From Pseudopedobacter sp. (GTDB lineage: Bacteria; Bacteroidota; Bacteroidia; Sphingobacteriales; Sphingobacteriaceae): 64,000 nucleotides of DNA. The notes beneath the pieces are model-generated. The model made no database searches and was not told where the DNA came from. It saw only the letters and a program-made list of their open reading frames with translations. Within the stretch, counting starts at the first letter, position 1. Every line of letters begins with the position of its first letter. This document shows positions 53,989-61,851 of the stretch, one piece after another. Both the position numbers and the translations under genes were made by a program. The stretch covers positions 1-64,000 of the forward strand of contig JACMOI010000040.1 in assembly GCA_014378105.1 (NCBI GenBank), given 5' to 3'.

Positions 53989-55457
53989 CTTAAACTTTCT
54001 ATTTTTTCTAATAACAATTGATTTGTTTTTTTGGCGTCGATTTTTCCATGAGATAACTTCATTACCTCTCCCATAAACAAGCCTATAACTCCTTTTTTTC
54101 CGTTGTGGTATTCTGTCACCTTATCAGGAAATTTACCTAAAGCCTTTTCTATATAACTTTCTAACTCATCAGCGTTCTCATTAATTTTTAAGTGAAGTTC
54201 CTCAACTAATTTGCCAACTGTTTTTCCCGGTTGTTGCAGCAAAGCAATAAATAATTGGTCCTTCGCTTGTGTATAATTAATTATTTTAGCGTCAATAAAT
54301 TCAATAATCTGGGCAATTTCTCTTGCAGGAACTTTAAAATCATCAAAACTTAATTGTTGTTCGTTAAGGTAAGACTTTATTGGTCCCATTACCCAGTTGG
54401 ATGCCATTTTATAATTATTGGTAAATTGAGCGATAGCCATAAAATAATCTGCCATACTTTTTTCTGAAGTAATCACTAAGGCGTCATAAATTGGTAAAGC
54501 CATTTCTTTAATTAATTTTTGAAGCACCTCCTCTGGCAAGGCAGGCATTTCACGCTTTACTTCAGCCAAAAAATCATCTGATAAGACTAAAGGCAATAAG
54601 TCTGGCTCGGGAAAATACCGGTAATCATTTGCCATTTCTTTTAATCTTAAAGGTGATGTTCTACCAGTTAATGCATCAAAATTCAAAGTGTTTTGTTCAA
54701 TTCGCTCTCCCCTTTCAGTCAACTTAATCTGACGCTCTATCTCATGCTCAATTGCTTTCTGAACATTTTTAATCGAATTTAAGTTCTTTACTTCACAACG
54801 ATTGCCCAATTCTTTACTTCCTTTAAGACGAATAGAAATGTTAGCATCGCATCTCATAGAGCCTTCTTCCATATTACCATCACAAACATCAAGATATCTT
54901 ACCAGTTTTCGAAGCTCTGTAAGATAAGCAGCCGCTTCCTCACCAGATTCAATCATTGGCTCAGTAACAACCTCTAATAGAGGGACTCCTGCCCTATTTA
55001 AATCGATATAAGAATACTCGTCATCCACATCATGGATACTTTTACCTGCATCCTCTTCCATGTGAATACGATTTAAAATAATAATTTTTTCTTTCCCACT
55101 CTCTAATCTGATTTTTAAGCTTCCACCGATGCATATAGGCTGGTTATCTTGTGTGATTTGATATCCTTTAGGTAAATCTGCGTAGAAATAGTTCTTCCTA
55201 TCAAAAAAATTAAACTGATTGATTTTACAGTTTAGTGCTAAGCCTAATCGAGTAGCGTATCTAATTGTTTTTTCATTACAAAGTGGCAAAGCACCAGGTA
55301 AGCCTAATGAAACGGAACTGATATTTTGATTTGGTTCGTTACCAAAACTAGCAGAATCTGTACAAAAAGCTTTTGATTGAGTAGATAATTGAACATGAAC
55401 TTCGAGACCTATGACAGCTTCGTATTGTTCATTTATATGGTCTAAAATAAGCTTCAT
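53985..55457 (-). CDS. gatB: Aspartyl/glutamyl-tRNA amidotransferase subunit B
   Basis: Subunit B of the GatCAB complex, which amidates Glu-tRNA-Gln (and Asp-tRNA-Asn) to Gln-tRNA (Asn-tRNA). The protein shows YEAVIGLEVHVQL near its N-terminus, FDRKNYFYADLPKGYQITQ, EGSMRCDANISIR, and the YqeY-like C-terminal tail ending with NQLLLEKIESLR. I choose the ATG at 55457, not the one at 55490: the promoter element at 55501-55508 would leave almost no leader for 55490, and the shorter N-terminus fits the family. gatA and gatC are not in the window. Confidence 0.93.
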   Translation of the reverse strand: MKLILDHINEQYEAVIGLEVHVQLSTQSKAFCTDSASFGNEPNQNISSVSLGLPGALPLCNEKTIRYATRLGLALNCKINQFNFFDRKNYFYADLPKGYQITQDNQPICIGGSLKIRLESGKEKIIILNRIHMEEDAGKSIHDVDDEYSYIDLNRAGVPLLEVVTEPMIESGEEAAAYLTELRKLVRYLDVCDGNMEEGSMRCDANISIRLKGSKELGNRCEVKNLNSIKNVQKAIEHEIERQIKLTERGERIEQNTLNFDALTGRTSPLRLKEMANDYRYFPEPDLLPLVLSDDFLAEVKREMPALPEEVLQKLIKEMALPIYDALVITSEKSMADYFMAIAQFTNNYKMASNWVMGPIKSYLNEQQLSFDDFKVPAREIAQIIEFIDAKIINYTQAKDQLFIALLQQPGKTVGKLVEELHLKINENADELESYIEKALGKFPDKVTEYHNGKKGVIGLFMGEVMKLSHGKIDAKKTNQLLLEKIESLR

Positions 55458-55500
55458 TTTTGATAAAAAACCACTTTTCAGTAGTTTCATTGTGATTTTT

Positions 55501-55532
55501 CAAATATAATTTAATTAGCATGAATTCATCAA
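55501..55532 (-). promoter_or_regulatory. Bacteroidota-type promoter of gatB-tlpA
   Basis: On the minus strand TTG (55530-55532), 21-base spacer, TATATTTG (55501-55508). Both elements fit the primary sigma factor consensus. It gives a leader of about 35-40 bases to the ATG at 55457. Confidence 0.6.
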
Positions 55533-55571
55533 TTTTATGCAATTATTATCAAACTCATAAAATATTGGCAC

Positions 55572-55588
55572 CTAAATAGCGTATTTAG
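55572..55588. promoter_or_regulatory. Palindrome before the His/Asp-rich exported protein
   Basis: Perfect 7-3-7 inverted repeat CTAAATA-GCG-TATTTAG, centred 33 bases before the start at 55613. It is a plausible operator; no regulator is suggested by context. Confidence 0.35.
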
Positions 55589-55612
55589 AGGTACAAATTA
55601 ATTTTAAAGACC

Positions 55613-56101
55613 ATGAAAAAGTTAGTCATTTTAGCAGCATTAGCGATAGGCTCTATATCAATGATGTCCTCTCCTGCAGAAGCTCAGGTTAATATCAGTG
55701 TAAATATTGGATCACAACCTGATTGGGGTCCACGTGGTTATAATTATGTCGAGTACTATTATTTACCAGAAATAGAATCATACTATAATGTGAGAGAAAG
55801 ACAATTCATTTACCTAAATAATGAAAGATGGGTATTTTCCGAAAGCCTTCCCTCTCGCTACAGGAATTACGATTTATATAGAGGGTATAAAGTAGTGGTA
55901 AACCAACCTCGTCCTTATTTACATTATAAAGAGCATAAGTTTAAATACAAGAAGTATGAAGGTTATCATGATGAGCATTATAATAACAGAGAAGATCACG
56001 ATGATGATAGGTATGAAAATAATTCAGACAAGAGATATAGAAATGCTGATTATGAAAAAGGAAAACATCATGGCAAAAGCAAACATGATGATGATAAATA
56101 A
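55613..56101 (+). CDS. Small exported protein with a His/Asp-rich tail
   Basis: A 162-residue exported protein of unknown function. The signal peptide is MKKLVILAALAIGSISMMSSPAEA followed by AQVN. The mature N-terminal part is aromatic-rich (YNYVEYYYLPEIESYY, RQFIYLNNERWVF). The tail from about residue 108 is strongly charged and rich in His, Asp, Tyr and Lys (YHDEHYNNREDHDDDRYE, GKHHGKSKHDDDK), a composition that could bind metal ions. No domain is recognised. It is closed by a perfect hairpin terminator. Confidence 0.7.
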   Translation: MKKLVILAALAIGSISMMSSPAEAQVNISVNIGSQPDWGPRGYNYVEYYYLPEIESYYNVRERQFIYLNNERWVFSESLPSRYRNYDLYRGYKVVVNQPRPYLHYKEHKFKYKKYEGYHDEHYNNREDHDDDRYENNSDKRYRNADYEKGKHHGKSKHDDDK

Positions 56102-56113
56102 ATAGATTTAAAA

Positions 56114-56145
56114 CAAAAATGCCACTGATGAAGGTGGCATTTTTG
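56114..56145. terminator. Bidirectional terminator between the exported protein and fba
   Basis: Perfect 12-base-pair stem CAAAAATGCCAC (56114-56125) / GTGGCATTTTTG (56134-56145), 8-base loop. A- and T-runs on opposite sides suit both converging genes. Confidence 0.88.
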
Positions 56146-56160
56146 TAGCTAATTAGTAAA

Positions 56161-57240
56161 CTATAATTTAGAATTAACACCTATACAATTTAGATCTTCA
56201 AAAGCACTTTTTAATCTTTTCACAAATTGATCCTCTCCTTTTCTTAACCAAACTCTTGGATCATAATATTTTTTATTTGGTGAATCTTCTCCATCAGGAC
56301 TACCAATTTGTGATTGTAAGTATCCTTCTTTTGATTTGTAGTAATTTAAAACACCTTCCCAAAAAGCCCACTGCATATCTGTATCGATATTCATTTTGAT
56401 AGCTCCATAAGAAATTGCTTCTCTGATTTCTTCTTGAGAAGAGCCAGAACCACCATGGAAAACGAAGTTAATTGGCTTTTTGACACTTAATTTAAATTTA
56501 TCTTTTACAAAAACTTGTGAATTGTGCAGAATCACTGGTTGCAATTTTACGTTACCAGGCTTATAAACACCATGAACATTACCAAAAGCTGCTGCAATTG
56601 TAAATCTTGGACTTATTTTACTCAATTCTTCGTAAGCATAAGAAACTTCTTCAGGCTGAGTATATAATTTAGAAGAATCCACATCAGAATTATCAACACC
56701 GTCTTCTTCTCCCCCAGTAACACCCAGTTCGATTTCCAATGTCATTCCGATTTTACTCATTCTAGCTAAATATTTTTTACATATCTCAATATTTTCTTCA
56801 ATAGATTCTTCCGAAAGGTCAATCATGTGCGAAGAGAACAAAGGCTTTCCATGAGTTGCATAAAATTTCTCGCCGGCATCCAATAAACCGTCTATCCATG
56901 GCAATAATTTTTTCGCACAATGATCAGTGTGTAAAATCACTGCGACACCATAATGTTCAGCAACTAGGTGAACATGTTGTGCTGCAGATATACCTCCTAA
57001 GATGCAAGCCTGAAGTTGATCATTGTTTAATGATTTACCAGCATAGAATTGCGCTCCTCCATTAGATAATTGTACTATCACTGGCGAATTCACAGCTTTA
57101 GCTGTTTCCATTACCGCATTTATTGAATCTGTTCCAATTATATTTACCGCAGGTAAAGCAAATTGATGTTCTTTTGCTTTTTCAAATAACTCTTGAACCT
57201 GATCACCGGTAATAACTCCTTTAAAATCTTTTAAACTCAT
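56161..57240 (-). CDS. fbaA: Fructose-bisphosphate aldolase, class II
   Basis: Zinc-dependent aldolase of glycolysis and gluconeogenesis that splits fructose-1,6-bisphosphate. The 359-residue length is the FbaA (IIa) type. Seen are HTDHCAKKLLPW near residue 105 (zinc His and catalytic Asp), LEIELGVTGGEEDGVDNSD, GNVHGVYKPGNVKL, and FHGGSGSSQEEIREAI with the phosphate-binding residues, then NIDTDMQWAFW. The frame opens at a TTG nine bases earlier; the ATG at 57240 (MSLKDFKGV) is preferred. Confidence 0.95.
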   Translation of the reverse strand: MSLKDFKGVITGDQVQELFEKAKEHQFALPAVNIIGTDSINAVMETAKAVNSPVIVQLSNGGAQFYAGKSLNNDQLQACILGGISAAQHVHLVAEHYGVAVILHTDHCAKKLLPWIDGLLDAGEKFYATHGKPLFSSHMIDLSEESIEENIEICKKYLARMSKIGMTLEIELGVTGGEEDGVDNSDVDSSKLYTQPEEVSYAYEELSKISPRFTIAAAFGNVHGVYKPGNVKLQPVILHNSQVFVKDKFKLSVKKPINFVFHGGSGSSQEEIREAISYGAIKMNIDTDMQWAFWEGVLNYYKSKEGYLQSQIGSPDGEDSPNKKYYDPRVWLRKGEDQFVKRLKSAFEDLNCIGVNSKL

Positions 57241-57396
57241 TTTATTCAATTTTTCTTGGTGTCGAAGTTAAAAAAATTTATCAATCTATATCTGCGATAA
57301 CTTGAATAATATTATAATTTAGAGGCATAACCCAATTTTAAAGCCTCAAACAATTCATTAAAATTTCGTTTATTTGCAAACACACTATATTAAAAT

Positions 57397-58242
57397 ATGG
57401 CTTGGTTTAAAAGAAGTACGAAAGGGATATCTACATCCACGGAAGAAAAGAAGGAAGCGCCAGATGGAGTTTGGAATAAATGCCCTAATTGTAAAAAAGC
57501 GTTACACTATTCGGAACAAGTAGAAAATAAATACGTTTGTCAATATTGTAATTACCATTTAAGAATAGGTTCTAAAGAATATTTTGAGGTTTTATTTGAT
57601 AAAAACTCATTTGTTGAATTGTTTGGCAATTTAACATCTGGAGATCCATTAAACTTTATCGACTCTAAAACTTATACAGATAGGTTAGCAGAAAGCTATA
57701 AGAAAACAGGTTTGAAAGACGCTATCAGAGCTGCCCATGGTAAAATTGGAGGCGAAGAATTGGTCATTGCTTGTATGGATTTCAACTTTATTGGAGGTTC
57801 AATGGGTTCTGTAGTTGGAGAGAAAATTGCTCGTTCTATTGATTATAGCATCAAAAATAAAATTCCTTTTTTGATGATCTCTAAATCTGGAGGAGCAAGA
57901 ATGATGGAGGCTGCGTTTTCATTAATGCAAATGGCTAAAACAGCAGCTAAATTAGCCTTATTGGCGCAAGCTAAGATTCCATATATTTCTTTATTAACTG
58001 ACCCTACCACTGGTGGTGTAACTGCTTCCTATGCCATGTTGGGTGATATTAATATTGCTGAACCTGGCGCATTAATTGGTTTTGCAGGCCCTAGAGTAAT
58101 TAAAGAAACCATCAAAAAGGATTTACCCAAAGGGTTTCAAACTTCAGAATTTGTATTGGAGCATGGTTTCTTGGATTTTATTGTGGATAGAAGAGAGATG
58201 AAAACAAAATTGACTAGTTTTATTAAGATGATGAATAATTAA
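57397..58242 (+). CDS. accD: Acetyl-CoA carboxylase, carboxyltransferase subunit beta
   Basis: The beta subunit pairs with AccA to transfer carboxyl groups from biotin to acetyl-CoA, giving malonyl-CoA. The 281-residue protein has the N-terminal four-Cys zinc ribbon (Cys29, Cys32, Cys48, Cys51) and the crotonase-like core: [55 protein letters not shown] and [18 protein letters not shown]. Length and motifs are normal. It is divergent from fba over a 156-base spacer and followed by a 21-base-pair terminator. Confidence 0.96.
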   Translation: MAWFKRSTKGISTSTEEKKEAPDGVWNKCPNCKKALHYSEQVENKYVCQYCNYHLRIGSKEYFEVLFDKNSFVELFGNLTSGDPLNFIDSKTYTDRLAESYKKTGLKDAIRAAHGKIGGEELVIACMDFNFIGGSMGSVVGEKIARSIDYSIKNKIPFLMISKSGGARMMEAAFSLMQMAKTAAKLALLAQAKIPYISLLTDPTTGGVTASYAMLGDINIAEPGALIGFAGPRVIKETIKKDLPKGFQTSEFVLEHGFLDFIVDRREMKTKLTSFIKMMNN

Positions 58243-58262
58243 GCTTACAAACGTTATTAAAA

Positions 58263-58307
58263 AAAACAAAACGGGTTGTTTCTAAAAGAAACAACCCGTT
58301 TTGTTTT
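58263..58307. terminator. Very strong bidirectional terminator between accD and the first receptor
   Basis: A perfect 21-base-pair stem (58263-58283 with 58287-58307) around a 3-base loop. The core is ACGGGTTGTTTCT and its complement; A-runs and T-runs flank it. It lies between two converging genes. Confidence 0.92.
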
Positions 58308-58327
58308 ATAAATTATCTATGCTATAA

Positions 58328-61300
58328 TTATCTAAAAAAATACTTTAATCCAATTTGTGCAGTCCATCTTGATGAATTATATAATGAATTATCAGATATG
58401 CTGTAGGTATCTTTCGTACTCTTAGTATTAGGATTAAATTGATATTGAGGCGTATTATCAGCAGTAAAACTATCAAAAGTTAACAATGAATAGTTATCAT
58501 TTCCTTGAAAATATACTCTGCCCCAATCTTTATTAAGTAGATTTCCTAAGTTTTGAATGTCAAAAGAAAATGCAAGATTTTGTTTTTTGTTGCCTGTTTT
58601 AACAAAGAAGTTTTGTTGAAAATGGAAATCAAATAAATTGATAAACGGTAATCTTGAACCATTACGTTCGGCAAATTTTCCTCTGTTTTTACTTAAATAA
58701 TCATCCTGATTAATGTAGGCATCAAAAGCAGCCGCTTGTTCTGCAGGAGTAAATGTAACAGCACCTACTTTAAGCGGAACAAATACTAAATCAGTTGCTT
58801 TATTAGGAATAAAAACCAAATCATTTGTACCGAACTTACTATCATCATTAACTATACTGTTTCTCATTACATAAGAATATCTGTTTCCAGATTGTCCAGT
58901 ATAAACTAAACCGAAACTTGTTCCTCCAAATTTAAACCAGCTTTTGTTATAACCTAAATATCCTGTTATTCTATGTCCAGCGTCATAATCAGAGAAACTT
59001 AATGGCAAATTGTTTCTACCAAAAGGCGTTTCGTTATATCTCCACTGAGAAGAATTTTGTGAGCTACTATTGTCATTTGTTGCTCTGGATCTATTAAACA
59101 CATAACCTAAATTAGTAGTAATACCATTATCAAATTTCTTATCCAACAATAAAGATAAGGTATAAGCATAACCAATATTGTTATTAGTATTGGTTAAAAG
59201 ATACATGTTTCCGTTATAAGGATTTTGTGTTCCAGCGGTATTAGGATCTAAATCAATTCTTGAAGGATTATTTCCTTTTGAATAAATTGGTCTACTACCC
59301 ACTCCATTACTCATTAAAGTTGGAGGCACAATATTCACGTTTTTATATTCAACCTGATTTACATTTCTTGTATAATCACCTTCAATGGTCAGGTTGATGC
59401 CATATGGTAATTTCTGATCTAAAGCTAAATTAAACTTTGCCACTTTAGGTAAACGGAATTTTTTAGCAACTAAATCTAACTCTCCAGAAGGAACACCAGC
59501 AGGTGAACCAAAATCTTCAGCTCTGTACTGATTATAAATATCTCCTCTGAATTTAACATTAGATACATTACCAGTTCCGCCAATAATCACACCACTGTTT
59601 GTGTAAATACCACCTGGCCAAACTGCTGGTAAACGTCCTTGAAATAAACCAAGTCCACCTCTTATTTGGGTAGTTCTTTCATCGTTAACCGCATAATTAA
59701 AAGATAATCTTGGAGATAATGAAACATAAGAATCAGATAAAGCTCCAGATCTGGCACCTTCCAAGTCATAAGTTTTCTGAATAATTGCGGCTGCAGTATT
59801 ATTAAAGAAATCATCTTTAAAACTTTTTGTTGGATAGCCAATATAATCAGCTCTTAATGCTCCAATTACTGTTAAGCGATTTGAAATTTCAAATTTATCC
59901 TGAATGGCAGCGCCTATTCTATAGGTCTTAAAATCAGCAGCTGCAGCAGATCCGTCTCCTGTAATATTATCAATTAAAGAATATGAACGAGTATAAGTTT
60001 GTGCGTTACCTGTAGTTAAGAAATCATTTAAATTGGCAAAAGTATATTGACCAAAATTTTGACGAATAAATAGGTTATAATATTTCGCAAACTCTAAATC
60101 TTCAATGAATGAAATCGTATGCTTACCCTGATACAACTTTGTTTCATTAATTAGATTAAAAGTATTTTGAGTTAACTTATTGCCGGTAGAAAATGCTTCC
60201 GTTCCGAAATTCACACTCTGAGAGCCATCTCTTATTTGAACTCTTGGAAAATTCGAACCCAAGCCATTTCTATCATCTATTACATCCGAATAAATCAGTA
60301 ATAAGTTGTTTGACAATTTGTTAGAAATAGTGCTTTTTAATTCGCCTGTAATCTGATTTGCAGTATTAGGAAAAACTAAACCACTGTTTGCAAAATTAAT
60401 ACTATTAGAATTACTACTTCCTGCTCTAGTATTGTCTGCTTTATTGTAATTGTATGATAAAGAAAATCTGTTCTTATCGTTAATATTCCAATCTAATTTT
60501 CCTAAAATAGCAGTTCTTTTGAAAGTAGAATTGGTTGTCAGGTAACTGCCGGGTGCATAGCCATATTGCGATTTTAAAAAATCGGATAAGGTATTGATAT
60601 CATTAGCAGTTAGTGATCCTTTGTAAGAAGCATAATCAAAAGGATTGGGTGTTGAATTATCCTGTATTTCCCCAGAAACAAAAAGAAACAACTTATTTTT
60701 TACAATAGGCCCACCTAAATTTAAAGAATAGGTCTTATTTGAAAAATTTTCTAATTTGGTTCTATTGATGGCTAGATTATCAGTAGGAGTTTTTCCTGCA
60801 AGTGATTGATTCTTTATAAAATAAGAAAAACCACCTTCATAATTATTAGTACCAGATTTTGTAATTGCGTTAATTGCTCCTCCTGTGAAACCTGAATATC
60901 TAACATCAAACGGGGAAACATTTACTTGAATTTGATCAATGGCATCAATCGGAATTGGAGAGGAAGCAGCCTGACCTCCATTGGTACCCGATGCTGCTAA
61001 ACCAAATGCATCATTAATGGGCGCACCGTTTACACTGATTGAATTGAATCGATTATTTTGTCCAGCAATTGAAATCGCTCCATTTCCATCAACCTTAGCT
61101 TGAGGAATGTTTCTAAAATAATCAGATAAGTTACGATTTGTAGTAATGGTATTTGAAAGTTTGACCGAATCAATAAGTGTTGTAGTGTTTACCTTATCGC
61201 CTCTAAATACCTCATTAGCTCCAGAGGTAACTACTACTTCTCTAAGATTAACGACTGCCTCTGAAAAATTAAAGTTGATCACTTTATTTTCTCCCAAGGT

Positions 61301-61594
61301 GGTGTAAACATCCGTCTTTTCTTGTGTTTCAAAACCAACAAAAGAGGCTATTACTTTAAAAGGTCCTCCAACAATAACGTTTGGAATGTTGAAACGTCCA
61401 TCAGACCTAGTGATGGTATTAAACTTAGTTCCTGTAGGAATGTGAACTACATTAATGGAAGCACCTGGAATGGGTCCTCCTGAATCCTTAACTGTTCCAC
61501 TTAAGGATGAAGTCGTAATTTGCGCCATTACAATTGAAGCAAAAAACATCAACAAACCTGTGGCATACAGTTTAATTTGTAAACCTTTTTTCAT
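58328..61594 (-). CDS. Oar-like TonB-dependent receptor with N-terminal carboxypeptidase-regulatory domain
   Basis: A 1088-residue outer-membrane receptor. Signal peptide (LLMFFASIVMAQ), a CarbopepD-regulatory-like beta-sandwich at about 27-112 (SGTVKDSGGPIPGASINV, GRFNIPNVIVGGPFKV), the TonB-box-to-plug region at 115-250 with QIQVNVSPFDVRYSGFTGGAINAITKSG, and a large beta-barrel ending GLKYFFR. The FTGGAINAITKSGTNNYEG segment is typical of Oar-like receptors, whose known member in Myxococcus takes part in secreted-protease processing. No SusD-like partner or glycan enzymes are near. The ligand is unknown. Confidence 0.9.
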   Translation of the reverse strand: MKKGLQIKLYATGLLMFFASIVMAQITTSSLSGTVKDSGGPIPGASINVVHIPTGTKFNTITRSDGRFNIPNVIVGGPFKVIASFVGFETQEKTDVYTTLGENKVINFNFSEAVVNLREVVVTSGANEVFRGDKVNTTTLIDSVKLSNTITTNRNLSDYFRNIPQAKVDGNGAISIAGQNNRFNSISVNGAPINDAFGLAASGTNGGQAASSPIPIDAIDQIQVNVSPFDVRYSGFTGGAINAITKSGTNNYEGGFSYFIKNQSLAGKTPTDNLAINRTKLENFSNKTYSLNLGGPIVKNKLFLFVSGEIQDNSTPNPFDYASYKGSLTANDINTLSDFLKSQYGYAPGSYLTTNSTFKRTAILGKLDWNINDKNRFSLSYNYNKADNTRAGSSNSNSINFANSGLVFPNTANQITGELKSTISNKLSNNLLLIYSDVIDDRNGLGSNFPRVQIRDGSQSVNFGTEAFSTGNKLTQNTFNLINETKLYQGKHTISFIEDLEFAKYYNLFIRQNFGQYTFANLNDFLTTGNAQTYTRSYSLIDNITGDGSAAAADFKTYRIGAAIQDKFEISNRLTVIGALRADYIGYPTKSFKDDFFNNTAAAIIQKTYDLEGARSGALSDSYVSLSPRLSFNYAVNDERTTQIRGGLGLFQGRLPAVWPGGIYTNSGVIIGGTGNVSNVKFRGDIYNQYRAEDFGSPAGVPSGELDLVAKKFRLPKVAKFNLALDQKLPYGINLTIEGDYTRNVNQVEYKNVNIVPPTLMSNGVGSRPIYSKGNNPSRIDLDPNTAGTQNPYNGNMYLLTNTNNNIGYAYTLSLLLDKKFDNGITTNLGYVFNRSRATNDNSSSQNSSQWRYNETPFGRNNLPLSFSDYDAGHRITGYLGYNKSWFKFGGTSFGLVYTGQSGNRYSYVMRNSIVNDDSKFGTNDLVFIPNKATDLVFVPLKVGAVTFTPAEQAAAFDAYINQDDYLSKNRGKFAERNGSRLPFINLFDFHFQQNFFVKTGNKKQNLAFSFDIQNLGNLLNKDWGRVYFQGNDNYSLLTFDSFTADNTPQYQFNPNTKSTKDTYSISDNSLYNSSRWTAQIGLKYFFR

Positions 61595-61627
61595 TTTAAA
61601 ATTTAATTAATTAATAAAAAACCGTCG

Positions 61628-61635
61628 CAAAGATA
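61628..61635 (-). promoter_or_regulatory. Bacteroidota -7 element of the first receptor gene
   Basis: TATCTTTG on the minus strand matches TAnnTTTG, 33 bases upstream of the ATG at 61594. The T-rich -33 region lacks a clear TTG at the usual distance. Confidence 0.5.
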
Positions 61636-61798
61636 CAGAGGTTTACAAAAAATGGGCAGGATTCAATGTTAAGTTATTATTAATTATGTCAAAACAGTCG
61701 TTTTGTTAATATTAGAGCAGGAAAATCAAGGATTTAATATCAATGATTAGTGACTATAATTTTGTTAAAACAGGATTAACTCAAAAAATGAATTCATA

Positions 61799-61835
61799 AA
61801 AAAACCTCCGACTAAACGTTAGCCGAAGGTTTTTT
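61799..61835 (-). terminator. Terminator after the second receptor gene
   Basis: AAAAAACCT (61799-61807) pairs with AGGTTTTTT (61827-61835), and the stem continues inwards over CCGACTAA/TTAGCCG with two mismatches. Lies 16 bases past the receptor stop. Confidence 0.7.
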
Positions 61836-61851
61836 AATAGCTTCAGAAATC

